Shown here piece after piece: positions 59,596-64,000 of a stretch of 64,000 nucleotides of DNA (its first letter is position 1; each line of letters starts with the position of its first letter). Made by a program: the position numbers and the translations under genes. A model generated the notes under the pieces. That model saw only the letters and a program-made list of their open reading frames with translations, did not search any database and had not been told where the DNA came from. Source of the stretch: Catenulispora sp. GP43 (GTDB lineage: Bacteria; Actinomycetota; Actinomycetes; Streptomycetales; Catenulisporaceae); contig NZ_JBGCCT010000010.1 of the NCBI RefSeq assembly GCF_041260665.1, positions 276,410 to 340,409 on the forward strand. The letters run 5' to 3'.

Positions 59596-60759
59596 ATGAC
59601 CGCGACCACAGCAGGCGGTACCGACAGCACCGGCACCGCGCCCGCGACCGGCGGATCCCGGCTGGCCCGGATCCGGGCGAGCCTGACGCCGGCGGAGTGG
59701 GGACGGGTCGGCGGCATGTTCGGCTTCATCGCGCTGCTGCACGTCGTCGGCTGGGGCATCCTGGCCGCGCTGGTCGTCCCGGGCCACTACAAGCTGCAGG
59801 GCGGCCTGTTCGGCTTCGGCACCGGCCTGACCGCCTACACGCTGGGCATGCGGCACGCCTTCGACGCCGACCACATCGCGGCCATCGACAACACCACCCG
59901 CAAGCTGATGGCCGAGGGCAAGCGCCCGCTGTCGGTCGGCTTCTGGTTCTCCCTGGGCCACTCCTCGATCGTCGTGGTCCTCACGCTCCTGCTGGGCCTG
60001 GGCCTGAAGGGCCTGGGCGTGGAGCTGACGAACGACAAGTCGAGCCTGCACAGCTTCGGCGGCCTGGTCGGGACCACGGTCTCCGGCTCGTTCCTGTACC
60101 TGATCGCGATCATCAATCTGGTGGTGCTGGTCGGGATCCTGAAGGTGTTCCGCCAGATGCGCCGCGGGGAGTTCGACGAGGCCACGCTCGAGGAGCACCT
60201 GAACAACCGCGGCCTGATGAACCGGTTCCTGGGCCGGGCCATGCGCGCGGTGAACAAGCCGTGGCAGATCTACCCGGTCGGCCTGCTGTTCGGCCTGGGC
60301 TTCGACACCGTGACCGAGGTCGGGCTGCTGGTGCTGGCCGGCACCTCGGTGGCCTCGGGCCTGCCCTGGTACGCGGTGATGTGCCTGCCGATCCTGTTCG
60401 CCGCCGGCATGTCCCTGCTGGACACCATCGACGGCTCGTTCATGAACTTCGCCTACGGCTGGGCCTTCTCCAAGCCGGTCCGCAAGGTCTTCTACAACAT
60501 CACGATCACCGGGCTGTCGGTGGCCGTGGCGCTGATCATCGGCACCATCGAGCTGCTGAGCATCCTGCAGGACAAGCTGAATCTGACCGGCGGCTTCTGG
60601 AACTGGATCGCCACCGTCGACCTGAACAGCATCGGCTTCGCCATCGTGGGCATGTTCCTGCTGGTCTGGCTGGCCGCCGTGGCGGTGTGGAAGTTCGGCC
60701 GGATCGAGGAGAAGTGGACCGCCTCGCTGCCGGTGGCCCCGGATGTTACCGACCAGTAG
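59596..60759 (+). CDS. Nickel/cobalt permease, NiCoT family
   Basis: 387 residues with about eight membrane helices. The NiCoT signature HAFDADHIAAIDNTTRKL (HX4DH) in helix 2 binds the metal, and LGHSSIVV, a further family motif, follows. GWGILAALVVPGHYKL and the late TIDGSFMNFAYGWAF are also typical. Imports Ni(II) or Co(II) for enzymes such as urease, hydrogenase, nickel SOD or cobalamin synthesis. Control by nickel through the Nur-type box upstream is likely. The next gene starts 9 bp after its stop. Confidence 0.94.
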   Translation: MTATTAGGTDSTGTAPATGGSRLARIRASLTPAEWGRVGGMFGFIALLHVVGWGILAALVVPGHYKLQGGLFGFGTGLTAYTLGMRHAFDADHIAAIDNTTRKLMAEGKRPLSVGFWFSLGHSSIVVVLTLLLGLGLKGLGVELTNDKSSLHSFGGLVGTTVSGSFLYLIAIINLVVLVGILKVFRQMRRGEFDEATLEEHLNNRGLMNRFLGRAMRAVNKPWQIYPVGLLFGLGFDTVTEVGLLVLAGTSVASGLPWYAVMCLPILFAAGMSLLDTIDGSFMNFAYGWAFSKPVRKVFYNITITGLSVAVALIIGTIELLSILQDKLNLTGGFWNWIATVDLNSIGFAIVGMFLLVWLAAVAVWKFGRIEEKWTASLPVAPDVTDQ

Positions 60760-60768
60760 GATCATGGC

Positions 60769-61233
60769 ATGACCGCAGCAGAGCAAGAGCCTTTCGACGT
60801 CGGCGCCTTCCTGACCGCCGCCGTCCCCATGGTCGGCACGCTGGCCCTGGAATACGTCGAGGTCGCGCCGGAGCGCGCCGTGCTGAAGTTCCGCGACCAG
60901 GCGCCGTACCGGAACCACATCGGCGGACCACACGCCGGCGCGATGTTCACGCTGGCGGAATCCGCCTCCGGCGCGATCGTCGCCGCCGCGTTCGGCCACC
61001 TCATGGCTGAAGCCACCCCCCTGCCCACCACCGCCACCATCGACTTCAAGAAGGTCGCCAAGGGCGACATCACGGCCACCGCCACGCTCGGCCGCCCCGT
61101 GGACGACATCCTGGCCGAGCTCAAGAGCGGCACCCGCCCCGAGTTCCCCATCCACGTGGCCATCCAGCGCGACAACGACGAAGCCGTCACCGGCGAGATG
61201 ACCATCATCTGGACCCTGCGGCCCAACAACTGA
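60769..61233 (+). CDS. DUF4442 hotdog-fold thioesterase-like protein
   Basis: 154 residues. Hotdog pattern: helix with RNHIGGPHAGAMFTLAESAS and strands ATIDFKKVAKGDITATATL and VTGEMTIIWTL. The GGPHAGAMF segment corresponds to the family's substrate/active-site helix. Probably hydrolyses an acyl-CoA or acyl-ACP. Starts 9 bp after the NiCoT stop, so it is likely in the same transcript, and a strong terminator follows. Confidence 0.82.
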   Translation: MTAAEQEPFDVGAFLTAAVPMVGTLALEYVEVAPERAVLKFRDQAPYRNHIGGPHAGAMFTLAESASGAIVAAAFGHLMAEATPLPTTATIDFKKVAKGDITATATLGRPVDDILAELKSGTRPEFPIHVAIQRDNDEAVTGEMTIIWTLRPNN

Positions 61234-61242
61234 CGCCTCCGC

Positions 61243-61299
61243 GAAGCAACCCCCACCCGGTATTAGAACGCTTTAAACCTGGGAAAGGTTGCTTCTTTT
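61243..61299 (+). terminator. Long hairpin with T run after the NiCoT/DUF4442 unit
   Basis: GAAGCAACC (61243-61251) and GGTTGCTTC (61287-61295) pair perfectly, enclose a partly paired 35-base loop and are followed directly by TTTT. Begins 10 bp after the DUF4442 stop. Confidence 0.65.
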
Positions 61300-61359
61300 C
61301 GGAAAGTGGGTCCGCCGGACGATCTTCCACCCGGCGGGCCCACGGCTGGTCAGGGAACT

Positions 61360-61445
61360 GATCCACCGTCAGGAAACGCTGGATCCGCTGTCAGGACATA
61401 CGGATTCGCCGTCAGGACACACAGGTCCGCCGTCAGGCCACACAG
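61360..61445. repeat. Four imperfect 21-22-bp tandem repeats
   Basis: Units at 61360-61381, 61382-61402, 61403-61424 and 61425-61445 share the core CCGTCAGGACACACAG. The last unit covers the stop codon of the thioesterase gene on the minus strand, so the array lies at that gene's 3' end. Any plus-strand protein reading (repeated S-G-H-T) is probably spurious. Confidence 0.75.
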
Positions 61446-61846
61446 AGCACCGTGCCTTGCGCGATCGCGCTGAGCACCCGTGCGCCGTCCTCCGCCACGG
61501 CGTACAGGTCGCATCGGCACACCGCTTGGCGCCGTCCGGTGTAGGTGACCTCAGCCTCGGCTTGCAGCGTCACCCCGGACGCCGGCCGGACGTAGCTGAT
61601 CGTGACCCCGCTGGTGAGCACTTCCGGACCGAGCGTGGAGCCGGCCGCGAAGGTGATCGCGTTGTCCGCGGCGTACGCGAGCACGCCGCCATGAAGGAAC
61701 CCGTTCTGCTGCTTGAGGTTCTCGCGGACGGGGACCACGATCGTCGCGCGCCCCTTCTCGAAGACCTCTATCCGGGCCCCGAGCAAAACGCTGAACGGCT
61801 GCGCGGCAAGGACCATGCGCGCCGTTTCGATGTCGAGGTTGACCAT
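61433..61846 (-). CDS. PaaI-family hotdog thioesterase
   Basis: 137 residues. Active-site helix QQNGFLHGGVLAYAADNAIT matches the N/G-x-x-HGG-x-x-x-x-x-x-D pattern of PaaI-like thioesterases. The other strands (VTISYVRPASGVTLQAEAEV and TYTGRRQAVCRCDLYAV) fit the fold. Hydrolyses acyl- or aryl-CoA thioesters. Its C-terminal codons overlap a 22-bp tandem repeat, which may have trimmed or extended the end (last residues TVLCVA). Confidence 0.88.
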   Translation of the reverse strand: MVNLDIETARMVLAAQPFSVLLGARIEVFEKGRATIVVPVRENLKQQNGFLHGGVLAYAADNAITFAAGSTLGPEVLTSGVTISYVRPASGVTLQAEAEVTYTGRRQAVCRCDLYAVAEDGARVLSAIAQGTVLCVA

Positions 61847-61879
61847 GGAGGACCATTGAGCTGTTCTCAGGGCCCGGCG

Positions 61880-62287
61880 TCAAATCGGCCGGGTTCCTTC
61901 GGCTTTCAGCTTGCGCCAGCCGCCTGCGCGGTTGTTGGCGACGATCTGCGAGAACATGGCGGCCAGGGGTTCGGCCGGTAGCGTCTCGCCTTCGTGGACG
62001 GCGACGCAACGCGCGGTCTTGTTCTCGTGGCCGCCGGTGATGATGTGCTCGGGATCGGGCACGATCGCGCCGTCGTACAGAAAGACGTTGACGTGATCCT
62101 TGGTACCCATCAGCGCGCAGATGTTGCCCTTGAGGACGAAATAGGGCTGGACGGAGCGTTTGATCGTCTCCTCGACCTCCGGATCGGCCGCGTGGACGAG
62201 GTCGCGGACCTGCCGGCAGATCTCTCGCTGCCACCCGGGCAGGGCATCGATGTAGGAGTCCACACGCGGATCCTTCAGGTACGACAT
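61880..62287 (-). CDS. DUF1801 domain protein
   Basis: 135 residues from the ATG at 62287 (longer frames upstream cross the TetR gene). DUF1801 pattern: DALPGWQREICRQVRDLVHA, EVEETIKRSVQPYFVLKGNI, then HVNVFLYDGAIVPDPEHIIT and a basic end AGGWRKLKAEG. The fold is related to frataxin/YdhG-like proteins; function not established. Divergent from a TetR regulator, 76 bp between the starts. Confidence 0.85.
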   Translation of the reverse strand: MSYLKDPRVDSYIDALPGWQREICRQVRDLVHAADPEVEETIKRSVQPYFVLKGNICALMGTKDHVNVFLYDGAIVPDPEHIITGGHENKTARCVAVHEGETLPAEPLAAMFSQIVANNRAGGWRKLKAEGTRPI

Positions 62288-62363
62288 GCGGCCATTATCG
62301 ATTCCGCGCCGCCATCGCGCCCCTTGGACAGCACAGCGAGCGCGCGTGACGTAGATTCCTGCC

Positions 62364-63008
62364 GTGGATCCCGACACCCTGCCCACCCCGTTGCCCCGCG
62401 GCAACCACGGACTGAGCCGCGAGGACGTCAGCGCGGCGCAACGCGGCCGGCTGCTGACCGGGATGATCGACGTCGTGGCGGAGAAGGGGTACGCGGCGGC
62501 CACGGTCGGGGCGGTGCTCTCCCGGGCCCACATCTCCCGCCAGACCTTCTACGAGCACTTCACCGACAAGCAGGACTGCTTCCTGGCCGCTTTCGACCGC
62601 TCGGCCGACCGCTTCGCGGTGCTGATCGAGCGCTCGCTGGGCTCGCCCGACGACCCGGTCCTGGAGCGCCTGGACCGGATCTTCGAGGCGTACCTGGGCG
62701 ACCTGGCCGCGAACCCGACGCTGGCCCGCATCTTCATGATCGAGATCTACGCCGCCGGCTACCCCGCGGTCTCCCGCCGCCTGGCCCGCGCCGAGACGTT
62801 CGCGATGAACCTGGCACAGGCCGTCACGGTCGGGCGCACCTGGCGCGGCGGCCTGGACCCGCTGTTCGTGGCCCGCTCGCTGACCGGGGCGGTCAGCGGG
62901 CTGGTGACCGAGCGGATCTACGCCGGGGACGTCGAGGCGCTGCCGGGGCTGCGGCCGCAGATCGTCGCGCTGGCGGCGGCTTTGTTGGAGGACGAGGACG
63001 CCACGTAA
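62364..63008 (+). CDS. TetR-family regulator
   Basis: 214 residues. HTH at about 28-75: LLTGMIDVVAEKGYAAATVG, LSRAHISRQTFYEHFTDKQD, CFLAAFD. The C-terminal ligand domain (about 85-205) contains RIFMIEIYAAGYPAVSRRLA. GTG start. Divergent from DUF1801, a possible target; 11 bp separate its stop from the convergent GPP34 stop. Confidence 0.93.
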   Translation: MDPDTLPTPLPRGNHGLSREDVSAAQRGRLLTGMIDVVAEKGYAAATVGAVLSRAHISRQTFYEHFTDKQDCFLAAFDRSADRFAVLIERSLGSPDDPVLERLDRIFEAYLGDLAANPTLARIFMIEIYAAGYPAVSRRLARAETFAMNLAQAVTVGRTWRGGLDPLFVARSLTGAVSGLVTERIYAGDVEALPGLRPQIVALAAALLEDEDAT

Positions 63009-63019
63009 TCGCGCGGCAG

Positions 63020-63853
63020 TCACCCATGGTGATGGTGTCCGCCGCCGAAACCGCCCGAGCCCGAGTGGTGGCTGTGATGGCCCGAACTCGAGATGTCGGT
63101 CGGCGTGTGATGGTGATGGTGATGATGGCCGCTGCCGTAGGACTGGGAGTACATCTCCTGCCGGTACTCCTGCCGCAACACCACCGTCAGCTCCTTGGCC
63201 ATCCGCGCCAGGCCGCTGGACAGCGCCTCGGCCACGGCGTTCGCCACCTCGGCGTCCACGACGGCCTTCGCCTGCCGCATGCTCTCGCCGACGTCGACCT
63301 GGTCGTCGAACCGGGCCAGCCGCCGGCGCGCCACCATGCGATGAGGCCCCCGGCACAGCTGCCGACTCAGCCCGGCGGCGTGGACGATGCCGGCCAACGC
63401 CCGGTCCCCGGCTGTGGCGGACGCCTCCCCGTGCGCCACGCGATCGATCCGGGCGCGTGCCTCGGCCAGCCGTTCCCGATCGCGCACCGTGATCACCGTG
63501 GTCCTGGCGAGCCCCTGCCCGCGATGCTCGATACGCATCACCTGCTGACGTCCCAGCAGCGCCAGGTACTGGCCCAGGATCCCGGCCTCGGCCTTGTTGC
63601 CCCGCAGCCACATCTCGACCTTCGCCGGCGCCGCCATGGCGCTCAGCGAGCTCAGGGTGTGATCCAGCAAGCGGTGACCGATCGGCTCCGGATCCTTGAC
63701 CGTGATCCGCCCCTGCTCCAGGCTGAGCCGCCCCGCCAGGCTCAGCTCGATCAGTTCCAGGGCCCGCAGTGCGGGCGCCATGCGTTCGACGTTCCGGACT
63801 CTGCCGTTGCGCGGGTGGATGGCAAGCAGCAGGAGGTCCTCCCCCAGTGTCAT
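63020..63853 (-). CDS. GPP34 (GOLPH3-like) family protein with histidine-rich C-terminal tail
   Basis: 277 residues. GPP34 core (about 1-230): LGEDLLLLAIHPRNGRV, LRALELIELSLAGRLSLEQG, HRLLDHTLSSLSA, then KAVVDAEVANAVAEALSSGL near the end. In eukaryotes the fold binds phosphatidylinositol 4-phosphate; in actinomycetes the role is unclear, and such genes often lie in secondary-metabolite regions. The last ~40 residues are extraordinary: a run of seven His, then a second HHSHH and a third HHHH block separated by Ser/Gly. This should bind Ni, Zn or Cu. The gene is 3 kb from a nickel permease. Confidence 0.88.
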   Translation of the reverse strand: MTLGEDLLLLAIHPRNGRVRNVERMAPALRALELIELSLAGRLSLEQGRITVKDPEPIGHRLLDHTLSSLSAMAAPAKVEMWLRGNKAEAGILGQYLALLGRQQVMRIEHRGQGLARTTVITVRDRERLAEARARIDRVAHGEASATAGDRALAGIVHAAGLSRQLCRGPHRMVARRRLARFDDQVDVGESMRQAKAVVDAEVANAVAEALSSGLARMAKELTVVLRQEYRQEMYSQSYGSGHHHHHHHTPTDISSSGHHSHHSGSGGFGGGHHHHG

Positions 63854-63908
63854 GGTTCTGAGGTTAGAGCGCTGCGACGTTCTAAGCCATGGCGAATGCG
63901 GGTGGCGG

Positions 63909-63952
63909 GGGGGGGGGGCCCCCCCCCCCCCCCCCCCCCCCGGGGCCCCCCC
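63909..63952. other. G/C homopolymer stretch at the window end
   Basis: A run of Gs, then a long run of Cs, a short GGGG and more Cs. Nothing in biology nearby explains it and no gene crosses it. It looks like low-quality sequence at a contig end; the ~50 bases beyond it are very GC-rich and cannot be trusted. Confidence 0.8.
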
Positions 63953-64000
63953 CCAAGGTTTGTACGCACCCCGGCGGGCGGGCGCGCCCGCGCCCCGCGG

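Overview
This window reads as chromosomal DNA of a filamentous, high-GC actinobacterium. Every real gene has strongly G/C-biased third positions, and GTG/TTG starts are common. The gene families are those of multicellular Streptomyces/Catenulispora-like actinomycetes: an AfsR-type SARP regulator, an HTH/DUF5753 regulator beside a DUF574 methyltransferase, a DUF397 protein, an NB-ARC/TPR (STAND) ATPase, a conservon (histidine kinase, roadblock protein, small GTPase), and CsoR- and Nur-type metal control sites. The genus cannot be fixed from sequence reading alone; Catenulispora or a relative is my inference. The extreme right end is a G/C homopolymer that looks like a contig-end artefact.

Left part (1-20.0 kb). 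A stress-signalling group comes first: the cut-off end of a hybrid histidine kinase, a receiver-SpoIIE phosphatase, Hsp20, a STAS anti-anti-sigma factor, and a 24-residue membrane peptide on the other strand. Then come 6-phosphogluconate dehydrogenase, the HTH/methyltransferase pair around a long palindrome, a hexose-6-phosphate mutarotase, a deleted maleylpyruvate-isomerase pseudogene, a GH172-type glycosidase, a polytopic glycosyltransferase-like protein, and a ROK repressor facing an MFS exporter. From 12.9 to 20.0 kb there is a signalling island: a small helical protein and a convergent NB-ARC/TPR ATPase that share a short Gly/Val/Gln motif (candidate amyloid-signalling pair), DUF397, a SARP giant and a double-HTH regulator.

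Middle (20-41.9 kb). Two closely spaced tRNA genes (Leu-GAG and an odd CAG tRNA) lie behind a 25-codon leucine-rich leader ORF and two strong hairpins. Next come an APH-like kinase, an AsnC regulator with an esterase, a secreted alginate-lyase-like protein, a hydrolase/HxlR pair, a drug-type ABC exporter, an MFS/ROK pair with twin operators, a lone DppB-like permease with an ArsR regulator whose 5' end is duplicated in front of the permease, a GNAT, the threonine aldolase/SDR/DUF6421 operon, an oxidoreductase facing a GlxA-type regulator, and a DUF4037 protein.

Right part (41.9-64 kb). A heterodimeric ABC exporter has complementary consensus and degenerate ATP sites. It is followed by a conservon without its DUF742 member but with a lipoprotein binding protein fused into the operon, then a DUF1963 protein, an FAD monooxygenase, a KAS III enzyme, a cysteine-less DsbA-like/TPR protein, a SIMPL protein, csoR and def around a CsoR-type operator, a bifunctional penicillin-binding protein, a nickel/cobalt permease behind a Nur-type box, two hotdog thioesterases, a DUF1801 protein, a TetR regulator and a GPP34 protein with a histidine-rich tail.
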